Below, one piece after another: positions 1 to 7,710 of a stretch of 34,693 nucleotides of DNA; position 1 is the stretch's first letter, and the number at the start of each line of letters is the position of its first letter. Both the position numbers and the translations under genes were made by a program. Below the pieces are notes generated by a model. It did not search any database. It was given only the letters and a program-made list of their open reading frames with translations, and was not told the origin of the DNA. The DNA is taken from assembly GCF_025356155.1 (NCBI RefSeq), contig NZ_JANXUQ010000279.1, positions 1-34,693 of the forward strand, in the 5' to 3' direction. Origin of the DNA: Rhodoferax sp. GTDB taxonomy: Bacteria > Pseudomonadota > Gammaproteobacteria > Burkholderiales > Burkholderiaceae_C.

Positions 1-1
1 G

Positions 2-715
2 GTCGGGCCGTTTGGTGGCATCAGCGCCGCGCAGGTGATGCAGGCAGTGCTGCTGCATCCGCAGCGCCTGGGCGAGCCGGTGTCATTGACCATCAATTTT
101 GCGGCGGCTTTGGCCGACGGCCCTTTTGTCATCGATGCCCACCCCGCGCGCACCAACCGGTCCACGCAGCACTGGATAATTGATGTGCAACAAAACGGCG
201 AGTCGGTGTTGACGGGCACGGCCTTTACCGCTCTGCGCCGTGAGACCTGGGGCCTGGACGAGCAGAACTTACCCGCCAGCCCGCCGCCAGCCGATGTGCC
301 TTTGGCGGCCAAGGGAATCCCCATGGCCTGGGTGCAGAACTATGAAATGCGCCCCATCGTCGTCGGCATGCCCGCGGTGTGGGACGGCAGTGGCGACAGC
401 AGCCTGACGCAGCAGTGGGTGCGCGACATGCCGCCACGCCCACTGGACTTTGCGTCGCTGACGGCGCTGTCCGACATCTTCTTCCCCCGCCTGTTTGTAC
501 GTCGCGCCACCGCAGTGCCCGTGGGCACGGTCACGATGACGGTGTACTTCCACGCCAACACCGAACAACTGCAGGCCACTGGCAGCGGCTATTTGCTGGC
601 GCAGGCCAAAGCCCAGGCCTTTCGCAACGGCTACTTTGACCACACGGCGCAATTGTGGAACGAGTCAGGTGTCCTGCTGGCGACCACACACCAATTGGTT
701 TACTACAAAAATTGA
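2..715 (+). CDS. TesB-like acyl-CoA thioesterase, 5' partial
   Basis: The reading frame is open from the first bases of the window, so the start lies upstream. The earliest visible residues (VGPFGGISAAQVMQAVLLHP) fit the first hotdog domain of the TesB/acyl-CoA thioesterase superfamily, in which a GPFGG-type turn precedes the long helix. About 237 residues are visible, enough for most of a double-hotdog protein. The second hotdog begins near the Asp-Phe-Ala-Ser-Leu-Thr segment, and the C-terminal strand reads ATTHQLVYYKN. The predicted reaction is hydrolysis of acyl-CoA to free acid and CoA in the cytoplasm. It is followed 40 bases later by a crotonase gene on the same strand, consistent with a small acyl-CoA operon. 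The substrate cannot be read from the sequence. Confidence 0.8.
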   Translation, partial: VGPFGGISAAQVMQAVLLHPQRLGEPVSLTINFAAALADGPFVIDAHPARTNRSTQHWIIDVQQNGESVLTGTAFTALRRETWGLDEQNLPASPPPADVPLAAKGIPMAWVQNYEMRPIVVGMPAVWDGSGDSSLTQQWVRDMPPRPLDFASLTALSDIFFPRLFVRRATAVPVGTVTMTVYFHANTEQLQATGSGYLLAQAKAQAFRNGYFDHTAQLWNESGVLLATTHQLVYYKN

Positions 716-755
716 CAGAACGCAGCCACGCAATGGCAACTTAAAAGGAGATCCC

Positions 756-1520
756 ATGCAAGACATATTGACCCACGTCGCCGACGGCGTACTGACCCTC
801 ACCATCAACCGCCTGGACAAGAAAAACTCTTTCACGCCCGCCATGTACGGCGCCATGGCCGACGGCCTGGAGCAGGCCCGCAGCGACCCGGCTATCCATG
901 TCACTGTCATCCAGGGCGACATCACCGTGTTCAGCGCCGGCAATGACATCGGCGACTTTTTGCAACGCGCCCCATCTACACAGGAATCTCCGGTTTTCAA
1001 GTTCCTGCGCAGCATTGCGTCGCACCCCAAACCCATCATCGCCGCCGTCTGCGGCCCGGCGGTGGGCATTGGCACCACGCTGCTGTTCCACTGCGACCTG
1101 GTCTATGCGGGCGACAACGCCGCCTTCTCCATGCCCTTTGTGAACCTGGGCCTGTGCCCCGAGGCCGGCTCCAGCCTGCTGGTGCCGCAAATGATGGGAT
1201 ACCACCGCGCGGCCGAGGCCTTGCTGTTGGGCGAACCCTTCATGGCCGAAGCGGCGCTGGAGGTGGGCCTGGTCAACCGCATCGTGCCTCCCACCGAAGT
1301 CAATGCCATGGTGCAAACGCTGGCGCGCAAGCTGGCTGCCAAGCCCATTGCGTCGTTGATCGAAACCAAGCGCCTGATGAAAAAGGGCCAGATGGCCCAG
1401 GTGCTGGCGCAGATTGCCGAAGAAGGCGAGAGCTTTGCCCGCCTGTTGCAGGAGCCCGCGGCCAAGGAGGCCTTCACCGCGTTTATGGAAAAACGCAAGC
1501 CGGACTTCAGCAAAGTCTGA
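756..1520 (+). CDS. enoyl-CoA hydratase/isomerase (crotonase family)
   Basis: A 254-residue crotonase-fold protein, the normal length for the family. The start is the ATG after a clear AAAGGAG site seven bases upstream; the longer frame upstream has no such site. The oxyanion-hole segments are visible: SAGND at residues 60-64 and CGPAVGIG at 99-106. Of the two catalytic glutamates of classical hydratases, only the second position is present (PEAGSS, E136); the first is within SMPFVN, with no Glu. That pattern is typical of delta3,delta2-enoyl-CoA isomerases and PaaG-like enzymes, so isomerase activity is at least as likely as hydration. It lies between a thioesterase and an SDR gene, which supports a role in fatty-acid or related acyl-CoA breakdown. 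Confidence 0.88.
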   Translation: MQDILTHVADGVLTLTINRLDKKNSFTPAMYGAMADGLEQARSDPAIHVTVIQGDITVFSAGNDIGDFLQRAPSTQESPVFKFLRSIASHPKPIIAAVCGPAVGIGTTLLFHCDLVYAGDNAAFSMPFVNLGLCPEAGSSLLVPQMMGYHRAAEALLLGEPFMAEAALEVGLVNRIVPPTEVNAMVQTLARKLAAKPIASLIETKRLMKKGQMAQVLAQIAEEGESFARLLQEPAAKEAFTAFMEKRKPDFSKV

Positions 1521-1595
1521 AGGCTGGGGCCACAGGGCCTGGGCACGTGGCTGGAGAACCTGTTTTGACACAACAGAACACTTTAAACAAAATTA

Positions 1596-1643
1596 GCCTC
1601 TAGCCCTCGTGTACTCTCGGTTAGTAGCTATAAAAATAGTAGC
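1596..1643 (+). repeat. dispersed intergenic repeat, copy 1
   Basis: This AT-rich element in the gap between the crotonase and SDR genes shares the blocks GCCT-N-TAGCCCTCGTG and AGTAGCTAT-N-AAAAA with a second copy at 10101-10145, in the same orientation and with similar internal spacing. The end can fold weakly through GCTA...TAGC. I associate this motif with intergenic repeats common in Comamonadaceae, but a genome search was not possible here. Confidence 0.6.
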
Positions 1644-1687
1644 AATCCCCATTGCTGCACCGCCACCCCTACAAGGAGACAATCTGC

Positions 1688-2539
1688 ATGACATCCAACA
1701 CCGCACCCGCGTCCACCCTGCACGGCAAGACGCTGGTCATCACCGGCGCCTCACGCGGCATTGGCCTGGCCATTGCCAAACGCGCGGCACGGGACGGCGC
1801 CAACATCGTCATCCTGGCCAAGACCACGGACCCCAATCCCAAGCTGCCCGGCACCATCTACAGCGCTGCCGAGGAGATTGAAGCCGCAGGTGGCAAGGCG
1901 CTGCCGCTGGCCGTGGATATCCGCGACGACGACGCTGTATTTGCAGCCGTGGCGAAGGCGGTAGCGGTTTTTGGTGGCATCGACGTATTGATCAACAACG
2001 CCAGCGCCATCAGTATGACCAACACCGAAGCCACCCCGATGAAGCGCTTCGATTTGATGAACGGCATCAATGCGCGTGGCACCTACCTGTGCACAGCGGC
2101 ATGTTTGCCAGAGCTGAAAAAGTCTGCCGCCGCCGGGCGCACACCGCAGGTGCTGACGATGTCTCCACCCCTGAGCATGAAGACGCACTGGTTCGCAGCC
2201 CACACGGCGTACAGCATGGCCAAGTACGGCATGAGCATGTGCACGCTGGGCCATGCCGGTGAATTCAGGAAGCTGGGCATAGCCGTCAACAGCCTGTGGC
2301 CACGCACCGCGATTGCCACTGCTGCGATGCAGATGATCCCCGGCGTCGACATTGCGCTGTGCCGCACGCCTGAGATCATGGCGGATGCTGCTTACTGCAT
2401 CCTCACCAACAGCGTGTTCGAAACTGGCAACTTCTACATCGACGACGCTGTGCTCGGCGCCCATGGCATCACCGACCTGGATGGTTATGCGGTAACGCCC
2501 GGCAACAAAAATTTTCTACCGGACTTCTTTGTAGATTGA
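1688..2539 (+). CDS. short-chain dehydrogenase/reductase, HSDL2-like
   Basis: A 283-residue classical-type SDR. The Rossmann glycine motif TGASRGIG is at residues 19-26, NNAS at 103-106, the catalytic Ser is probably S159 in MSPPLS, and YSMAK gives Y175 and K179. The stretches SPPLSMK, AKYGMSM and LWPRTAI are characteristic of the hydroxysteroid dehydrogenase-like 2 (HSDL2) subgroup rather than FabG. The start is the ATG eight bases after AAGGAGA. The predicted activity is NAD(P)-dependent oxidoreduction of a hydroxyl or keto group on a lipid or acyl-CoA; the substrate is unknown. It shares a strand with the crotonase but is separated by 167 bases holding a repeat. Its 3' end overlaps the convergent glycosyltransferase gene by 24 bases. 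Confidence 0.87.
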   Translation: MTSNTAPASTLHGKTLVITGASRGIGLAIAKRAARDGANIVILAKTTDPNPKLPGTIYSAAEEIEAAGGKALPLAVDIRDDDAVFAAVAKAVAVFGGIDVLINNASAISMTNTEATPMKRFDLMNGINARGTYLCTAACLPELKKSAAAGRTPQVLTMSPPLSMKTHWFAAHTAYSMAKYGMSMCTLGHAGEFRKLGIAVNSLWPRTAIATAAMQMIPGVDIALCRTPEIMADAAYCILTNSVFETGNFYIDDAVLGAHGITDLDGYAVTPGNKNFLPDFFVD

Positions 2540-3847
2540 AGACCGCCTGGCGCGTGTGCCGCTGGCCAAGCGCAGGCCGGATGCCACCCATTGCGCACGC
2601 CGCACATTGATCTGTCCGGTGGCGGCCCAGCGCCGGGCTTCCATGGCCGGGTTGTGCAGCATGGCTGCCAGCCACACGGCCTCGTCCTTCGTCAACTGGT
2701 CGGCACGCTTGGCAAAGTAGGTGTGGGCTGCCGCCTGCGCGCCGCACACGGTGGCGCCCCAAGGTGCGTTGTCCAGGTACAGGCGCAGAATGCGGGCTTT
2801 CCCGAGCGTCTGCTCCATCTCTACCGCGTACAGAAGCTCGCGCAGCTTGCGTACCGGTGAACGCTCACCCCCCGTGACCAGCAGCTTGGCCACCTGCTGC
2901 GACAGCGTGCTGGCGCCGCGCACGCTCACGGCACCTGGCCCGGCATCGGCAGCGGCTTGCATGGCTTGCACGGGGCGCTGGTTGTTGCTGCGCAGCGCGT
3001 GCACCACTTCTATCAGGTCGTAACCCGTGTGTTCGAAAAAGCGCCGGTCTTCCGCGGCGATGACGGCGCGGGCCAGCAGGCTATTGGTTCCCAGCGCCAC
3101 CTTTTGCGCACGGAGTGGCAAACCACGGCTGCAGGTACTCTGTGCGTTGGCCCACTGGTCTGTACCCAAGCCCTGTACGGCCATGCCCACCAAACGCGGC
3201 TCGACGGTCAACGTGCGGGACGGCAGGCTCAGCGTCGCGCGCAGTGCGAACGTGCCTTCGATCTGCGCCGTGGCCAGCTCGGGCATGGCATCGGCAAACA
3301 GCGCATAGCCGTCGCGCACCGGTGTATCGGGCAGGTCTATGTCCAGCAGCAGACTGGTGTGCGATAGTTGGCCGTGCCATGTGGCAGCCACGGCGCCCGC
3401 CGCGACCGTGCCCTGCAGCAGCATGCCGCTGCGGCGTACCGTTGCGTCCACCGCGGGCAGGCGCAGTGCTGCGTCGCCCCAACTGGTGTTGCGCAGGCTA
3501 CAGGGTTGGCAGTGCAGGGTCAGCGCCCGGGCTTTCGCGTCCCAACCCAGGCGCAACGGCCCTGCGGGAGAGGGCAGCGTGTGGCCCTCCAAGCGCTGCG
3601 CAACCCAAGGCGTGGTGCCCAGCCAGATCAACGATGCCACGCCGATATCCACGGTTGCTGGCCCCACTTGAACGGTCGTCGCCCACGCCCCGGGCGCGGG
3701 GCGTATCGCGGCGCGGGCCACGAAGAACAGCACCAACGCTGCACCGACGGTGCTGGCCGTTGCCACACCTACCCAGTAAGCGAGGCGGTGCAAGGTGCGC
3801 AATGCGCGCCGGGCAACGGTGCTCAGCGAAAGGATTGTTCTGTTCAT
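2516..3847 (-). CDS. membrane-anchored peptidoglycan glycosyltransferase (GT51) of an exosortase cassette
   Basis: The 443-residue product has a transmembrane anchor (about residues 22-46), a periplasmic region of roughly 200 residues that I cannot assign, and a C-terminal GT51 transglycosylase domain (about 250-430). GT51 motifs are clear: EDRRFFEHTG with catalytic E266, RGASTLSQQ near 310-318, RKLRE, and the ILRLYLDN segment. There is no transpeptidase domain. Ordinary MtgA is about 240 residues, so the middle region is extra. The start is the ATG at 3847, which overlaps the stop of the preceding EpsI-like gene as ATGA, a strong sign of translational coupling. It is the last gene of the exosortase operon. 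The expected role is polymerising lipid II outside the cytoplasmic membrane; why an exosortase locus carries this is unclear. Confidence 0.85.
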   Translation of the reverse strand: MNRTILSLSTVARRALRTLHRLAYWVGVATASTVGAALVLFFVARAAIRPAPGAWATTVQVGPATVDIGVASLIWLGTTPWVAQRLEGHTLPSPAGPLRLGWDAKARALTLHCQPCSLRNTSWGDAALRLPAVDATVRRSGMLLQGTVAAGAVAATWHGQLSHTSLLLDIDLPDTPVRDGYALFADAMPELATAQIEGTFALRATLSLPSRTLTVEPRLVGMAVQGLGTDQWANAQSTCSRGLPLRAQKVALGTNSLLARAVIAAEDRRFFEHTGYDLIEVVHALRSNNQRPVQAMQAAADAGPGAVSVRGASTLSQQVAKLLVTGGERSPVRKLRELLYAVEMEQTLGKARILRLYLDNAPWGATVCGAQAAAHTYFAKRADQLTKDEAVWLAAMLHNPAMEARRWAATGQINVRRAQWVASGLRLASGTRARRSSIYKEVR

Positions 3848-4428
3848 AGCGGTGTGGCGACGGTGATCGCTTTCCACGGACCGTGGGATTGACCGGCGAT
3901 GGATGCCCAATACCACGACGAGGTGTCGGTAAAGCCCTGGCCGTTGGCGTCTTCTATGCGCTCGCAGACCCGCACACTGCGGCCGTTGCGCTGGGCTACA
4001 AAGCAGCGCCAGCGGTCCTGGCTGTTGGCCTGCACTTCCAGTTGCTCGTCGCGGATGCGGTAACCCAGGCCGCGGTAGCAATCCGTGGCCGGGTGCAGCA
4101 TGCGGGTTGGCTGGTTGACGGTACGCAGCACCAGCGTCTGCTTGTCATCCGTCATGCGGGCCACGGTGCCGGGGAAGTGCTTGGCGAAGCGCAGTTCCAC
4201 ATCGCTGAGTGCCAGTGGGCGCAGCGTGGCGCCGCGCCATTGTGTGGGTAGCTCGCGTGCGGTCGTTGTGAATGTACGCGGTGCAGCGTCGGCCAGACCC
4301 GAATCCGCGTCACGGCGATGGTCCGTGGCGATCTGCGCCACGCCAGCCAACGCACAGAGCGGCAACACGGCAGCCCATAGTGCCTTGTGCAGCACCCGGT
4401 TCAAGAAGCGGTTTTCGAGGAGGTTCAT
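3844..4428 (-). CDS. exosortase-associated EpsI-like periplasmic protein
   Basis: The product is 194 residues, with an N-terminal membrane segment or signal anchor (about 16-33) and a soluble extracytoplasmic domain. The segment LHPATDCYRGLGYRI (H112, C117) resembles the conserved His-Pro...Cys...Gly region of EpsI, the partner protein of many exosortases, although overall similarity looks distant. It begins two bases after the exosortase stop codon and its own stop overlaps the start of the glycosyltransferase gene, so all three are probably co-translated. The function of EpsI-like proteins is not established. An alternative is a cassette-specific accessory protein that only mimics EpsI in that motif. 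Confidence 0.6.
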   Translation of the reverse strand: MNLLENRFLNRVLHKALWAAVLPLCALAGVAQIATDHRRDADSGLADAAPRTFTTTARELPTQWRGATLRPLALSDVELRFAKHFPGTVARMTDDKQTLVLRTVNQPTRMLHPATDCYRGLGYRIRDEQLEVQANSQDRWRCFVAQRNGRSVRVCERIEDANGQGFTDTSSWYWASIAGQSHGPWKAITVATPL

Positions 4429-4430
4429 GG

Positions 4431-5279
4431 CTATTCCCGTTCGCTGCGGTTAGAGGGCTTGAACGCCATGGCCGTTGCAATGCCCGTGCATACCAGCGCT
4501 AACACCACCAGACCCACGGCTTCATGCCCAGAGGCCGGCAAGTGCGCGCCGGAGGCTTGCAACGCAACCAGCACGGTGTTACGTGCGACATTGCCCAGCA
4601 GCACCAGCACACTGACCACCGGCAGGCGCAACAGGAAGCTACGGTTGTTACGCCCGACCGCCAGTGCCACGGCACAGGCCGTGAAGTAGCCCAGCCAGGC
4701 CATTTGCACGCCCGAGCACGGTGCGTCCACGATGATGAGCTGACCGTCCACCACCAGGCTGCTGCCGCTGCGCTCTACGGTGTGGGCAACTGACAGCAGC
4801 CAACTACTCGCCTCGGCCGTCACCACGCGCAACGGGAAGCCCGCATAGAACTGCAGCGACGCCATCAACGGCAAGGACAGCAGCGACAAGCCCAGTACCG
4901 GCGCCGTTGCCACCTGTGCCGGTAGGAAGGCCAACAGGCCAGCGGCCAGAGACAACAAACCAACCAGCGCCACCACCATATCTGGCAGTTGTGCATGCAG
5001 GGCGGTGGTCAGCACGGCGCCCGCCAGTGCCGTTACCTGCAGGCCCAGCCGTGGAGCGGCCCGTAGCCGGGTGCGGTGCAGCCACAGCAACGAACCGAGT
5101 GCCGCCAGGGCCAGCACGCCCAGCGGGTCATCCGATCCATCGACCATGCGCTGGCCCATCCAACACCAGGTGGGCCATAGCGCCACGGTCAGCAGCGAAA
5201 GCCAGCGCCATTCGGCGGCTGTTTCGATGGCAATGCCAAAGCGCACAAACTGCGGTATCTGCAGCAAACGGGGCAGCAT
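4431..5279 (-). CDS. exosortase (PEP-CTERM protein-sorting transpeptidase)
   Basis: A 282-residue polytopic membrane protein, mostly hydrophobic throughout. The three residues proposed as the exosortase catalytic set are present in order: Cys188 in DAPCSGVQ, Arg233 in GNVARNT and His252 in SGHEAVG. By analogy with sortases, exosortases are thought to cleave a C-terminal PEP-CTERM signal and attach the protein to the cell surface or extracellular polymer. I chose the ATG at 5279 because a longer frame to 5351 would run through a GC-rich dispersed repeat. The upstream neighbour on the same strand ends in exactly such a PEP-CTERM tail, making it the evident substrate. I did not assign an Xrt letter class. 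Confidence 0.85.
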   Translation of the reverse strand: MLPRLLQIPQFVRFGIAIETAAEWRWLSLLTVALWPTWCWMGQRMVDGSDDPLGVLALAALGSLLWLHRTRLRAAPRLGLQVTALAGAVLTTALHAQLPDMVVALVGLLSLAAGLLAFLPAQVATAPVLGLSLLSLPLMASLQFYAGFPLRVVTAEASSWLLSVAHTVERSGSSLVVDGQLIIVDAPCSGVQMAWLGYFTACAVALAVGRNNRSFLLRLPVVSVLVLLGNVARNTVLVALQASGAHLPASGHEAVGLVVLALVCTGIATAMAFKPSNRSERE

Positions 5280-5285
5280 AGATCC

Positions 5286-5352
5286 GCCCGCCGCCGGGCC
5301 GCGCCCCGATGGGGGGCAGCGTAGTACACGAAGTGACAAGCGTGGGGGCATG
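5286..5352 (-). repeat. GC-rich dispersed repeat, copy B
   Basis: Read on the minus strand, this 67-base element runs GCCCCCACGCTTG...CGCTGCCCCCC...GGGGCG(C)GGCCCGGCGGCG. It fills the gap between the VIT/VWA stop and the exosortase start. The same string, slightly longer, occurs in opposite orientation at 9205-9284. Sequence at the centre (CCCCCC...GGGG) can pair with itself. Confidence 0.65.
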
Positions 5353-5356
5353 GTGC

Positions 5357-7468
5357 TCAGCTTGTTAGGTGGTGGTTGCGTGCACGGCGGCGGCGGGTGG
5401 CCAGCATGGCCAAGACAGACAGCGTGACGGCCATCGCACCCCAGGTGGCTGGCTCAGGCGTGCTGGGCACTTCGGCTCCCAGTGCGCTGTTCTCCACACC
5501 CTGCGGTAACGGCGACGGCTGGTTGACGGCCGCCGTGTCAGCAGGGTTGAGGTTGCGCACAACCTGGTCCACCGCCAGGAAGCTGGTGTACTGCGTCAGC
5601 AGGTTGTATTGCAGGCCCAGGTCGGTGATGGCCTGTGCGTATGCGCTGCCGCCTTCCAGTGCTTCCTGGTCGCTCAGCGACGCAATGCGGTGGCGGGCCC
5701 ACAACTGGCGCAGCGCTGCGGTGTCTGTGCCCTTGTTGGCGTTCACGTCCATGCTTTGGCGTACCGGGCCATCGGCTGCGATGCCGTCCAGCACCAGTTG
5801 GCCCTTGGCCTCACCGCGCCATTTGCCGAACACAATGACCGGGCGTTGTGCCAGCAGGTCGGGCAGGTTGCGCGGCTCCACGTCGTAGACGTCCAGGCCT
5901 TCAAAGCGCAGCTTCACCTGGGTCAATACCGGCGAATCAATCATCTTGCGAAAGCGCGCGGCTTCTGCTGCCGCCTCAGCAGGCTTGGTGACGATGAAGG
6001 GCTCGCCCATGCCGGCACGGGCCAGGCCTTCCATCAGATGGCGATTCACCGATGAGCCGATGCCGAAGGAAAACACATTGGCCTTGGACAGGTTGTTGCG
6101 CACCAGCTCAAAGGCTTCGCGCTCTACCGTCACATAGCCATCCGTCACCACTACCACGGTGCGCGACACATCCGCCGCCTTGGGTTCGGCAAAGGCACGC
6201 TTGAGCGCGGGTATCAACTCGGTGCTGCCATTGCCACCCATGGCGTCGATGGTGCGCACGGCCTGGTCGATATTGGCGCGGGTGGCTGGCACCGAGTGTT
6301 CGTTGAGGAAACGGTTGCTACCCGAGAACAGCAGCACGTTGAAGGTGTCGCTGGGGCGCAGATTGCCAACCAGTTCGCGCAGCAGCGTCTTGGCGGTCTC
6401 TAGCGGAAAGCCATGCATGGAGCCCGAAATGTCGACGACAAAAATATAGTCGCGTGGTGTGATGGCAGTAGTCGCAGGCGCCTTGGGCGGCTCCACCATC
6501 GCAAGGAAGAAGTTTTCGTTCTGGCCCTTGTAGAGCATCACGCCGCTCTCGATCTTGTCGCCTGCCAGGCGGTAGTCCAGGATGAAGTCTCGGTTGCTGC
6601 TGGGGCCGGTGTTGGGCTTGAGGCCAACCACCGTGGCGCCGCCCTGTTCGCGGTAGCTGTTGATGTCGTGTGAGCTGGAGCGCACCTCCTTGATGCCAAT
6701 GGGCGTGTTCAGCGTCACGTGAATGTCAAAGGCCGGAGCGGCCGCGCTGCCAGGCGTGTTCTGGCCCTTGGGCAAATAGGGTTGGGCGACCCACGTGGCA
6801 TTGGCTTGACCACTCTGGGCGCTGTTGTAGCGCGGGCCGACCACGGTGGGGAAAACAAACTGGTAGTTGCCATCCGTTGGCAACAGTAGCTCGGTGTAGC
6901 GCAGCTCCACTTTTACATCGTCGCCCGGCAGGATGTTGGCCACGTTCATCTGGAACACATTGGGCAGATGCTGCTCCAGCAATGCAGCGGTCTTTCCTGC
7001 TTGCTTGGCCGCGTCGTATTCGATCTTGGCCTGTTGTTTTTCCTTGATCTTCGCGGTGATCAGCCGGTCCGCCAGCCGCACGTTCATGCCATAGACCGCT
7101 GCGCGGGTGGAGCCGGGGAACACATACTTCGCTTCTATGGCGCGCTGGCCTTCGTTCTTGTAAGTCTGCACGACGGTCACATCGGCAATCACACCGCTGA
7201 CGCGCACATCGACCTGCGTGGATTTGAGGGGCAACTGGTCTACGCCGGGCGCGTCGCTTTTGACAAAGAAGTACGGGCTTTCGGTCTTGGTACGGGGTGG
7301 GGCGTCGCGATCTTGCGCGTGGACCGGGTTGGCGACCAGTGCCACAAAGCAGGCAGCGGAGAAGGTGGTGGTGGCCAGCCACAACCAGCGGGAGATGCGC
7401 GTGGGGACCTGACGGGCTTGTGAAGCGGATGCGGGCGGGGTGTGGTGGGCGGCGGGTGCGAAGGCCAT
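5357..7468 (-). CDS. VIT and von Willebrand A domain protein with PEP-CTERM sorting signal
   Basis: A 703-residue exported protein. After an N-terminal signal (hydrophobic core about 28-50, ending VHAQ), a VIT (inter-alpha-trypsin inhibitor N-terminal) domain covers about 65-212, followed by a VWA domain with the MIDAS motif DISGS in FVVDISGSMHG, and a long C-terminal region. The last 36 residues are a complete PEP-CTERM signal: PEPATWG at 671-677, a hydrophobic segment, then RRRRAR. It should be exported by Sec, sorted by the adjacent exosortase and displayed at the surface or in the matrix. The start is the ATG at 7468 with a GGAGAA site upstream; a longer frame crosses a palindrome and the promoter. 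Its promoter region holds three CreB-like half-sites. Confidence 0.93.
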   Translation of the reverse strand: MAFAPAAHHTPPASASQARQVPTRISRWLWLATTTFSAACFVALVANPVHAQDRDAPPRTKTESPYFFVKSDAPGVDQLPLKSTQVDVRVSGVIADVTVVQTYKNEGQRAIEAKYVFPGSTRAAVYGMNVRLADRLITAKIKEKQQAKIEYDAAKQAGKTAALLEQHLPNVFQMNVANILPGDDVKVELRYTELLLPTDGNYQFVFPTVVGPRYNSAQSGQANATWVAQPYLPKGQNTPGSAAAPAFDIHVTLNTPIGIKEVRSSSHDINSYREQGGATVVGLKPNTGPSSNRDFILDYRLAGDKIESGVMLYKGQNENFFLAMVEPPKAPATTAITPRDYIFVVDISGSMHGFPLETAKTLLRELVGNLRPSDTFNVLLFSGSNRFLNEHSVPATRANIDQAVRTIDAMGGNGSTELIPALKRAFAEPKAADVSRTVVVVTDGYVTVEREAFELVRNNLSKANVFSFGIGSSVNRHLMEGLARAGMGEPFIVTKPAEAAAEAARFRKMIDSPVLTQVKLRFEGLDVYDVEPRNLPDLLAQRPVIVFGKWRGEAKGQLVLDGIAADGPVRQSMDVNANKGTDTAALRQLWARHRIASLSDQEALEGGSAYAQAITDLGLQYNLLTQYTSFLAVDQVVRNLNPADTAAVNQPSPLPQGVENSALGAEVPSTPEPATWGAMAVTLSVLAMLATRRRRARNHHLTS

Positions 7469-7559
7469 GGTGCTGTTCTCCAGACGGTGTGCGACATTGC
7501 ACGGTGGAGAGAGCATCCCGCGGGGACTCGAAGGTAGTTTGAAGTGGGTGGCGCCGTAT

Positions 7560-7586
7560 GTGAAAACTGTGTGAAGTGCGGGTGAA
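7560..7586 (-). promoter_or_regulatory. CreB-binding 'cre tag', three half-sites
   Basis: On the minus strand the sequence is TTCAC-N6-TTCAC-N6-TTCAC, with half-sites at 7582-7586, 7571-7575 and 7560-7564. The established CreB recognition sequence in Escherichia coli is TTCAC-N6-TTCAC. This copy has a perfect tandem pair plus a third half in phase at 11 bp, roughly one helical turn. It lies 92-118 bases upstream of the VIT/VWA start codon and faces that gene. CreB and CreC are encoded immediately upstream, so activation of the exosortase substrate gene by CreB is the natural inference. Confidence 0.75.
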
Positions 7587-7610
7587 AGTGTTCCCGCAAC
7601 GCGCGCGGGG

Positions 7611-7710
7611 CTAAGAGCCTGGGTGCCATAGCGTTCTGCTCCGTGTCCCCCGCCCGCTGCACGGGCTCCTCCTTGACCTGCGCAGAACGCTCTGGCACCC
7701 AGGCCCTTAG
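7611..7710 (-). repeat. 100-base near-perfect inverted repeat at the creC 3' end
   Basis: Arms at 7611-7639 and 7682-7710 match at 27 of 29 positions when one is reverse-complemented. On the minus strand one of the two differences becomes a G-U pair, so the structure is better as creC-sense RNA. The 42-base loop holds its own GCCCG-TGCAG-CGGGC hairpin and an AAGGAGG stretch. The right arm contains the creC stop codon. No T-run follows, so it is not a standard intrinsic terminator; a transcript-end stabiliser, processing site or mobile REP-like element are alternatives. Confidence 0.75.

Noticed and set aside
3848-4081. Longer start for the glycosyltransferase, extending into the EpsI-like gene
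   Set aside because: The extension is low-complexity Arg/Ser/Pro sequence in another frame of a real gene. The ATGA overlap at 3844-3847 and the following membrane anchor mark the true start.
7611-7710. Intrinsic terminator at the large palindrome
   Set aside because: The stem is strong, but neither strand has a T-run after it, so it was listed as a repeat instead.
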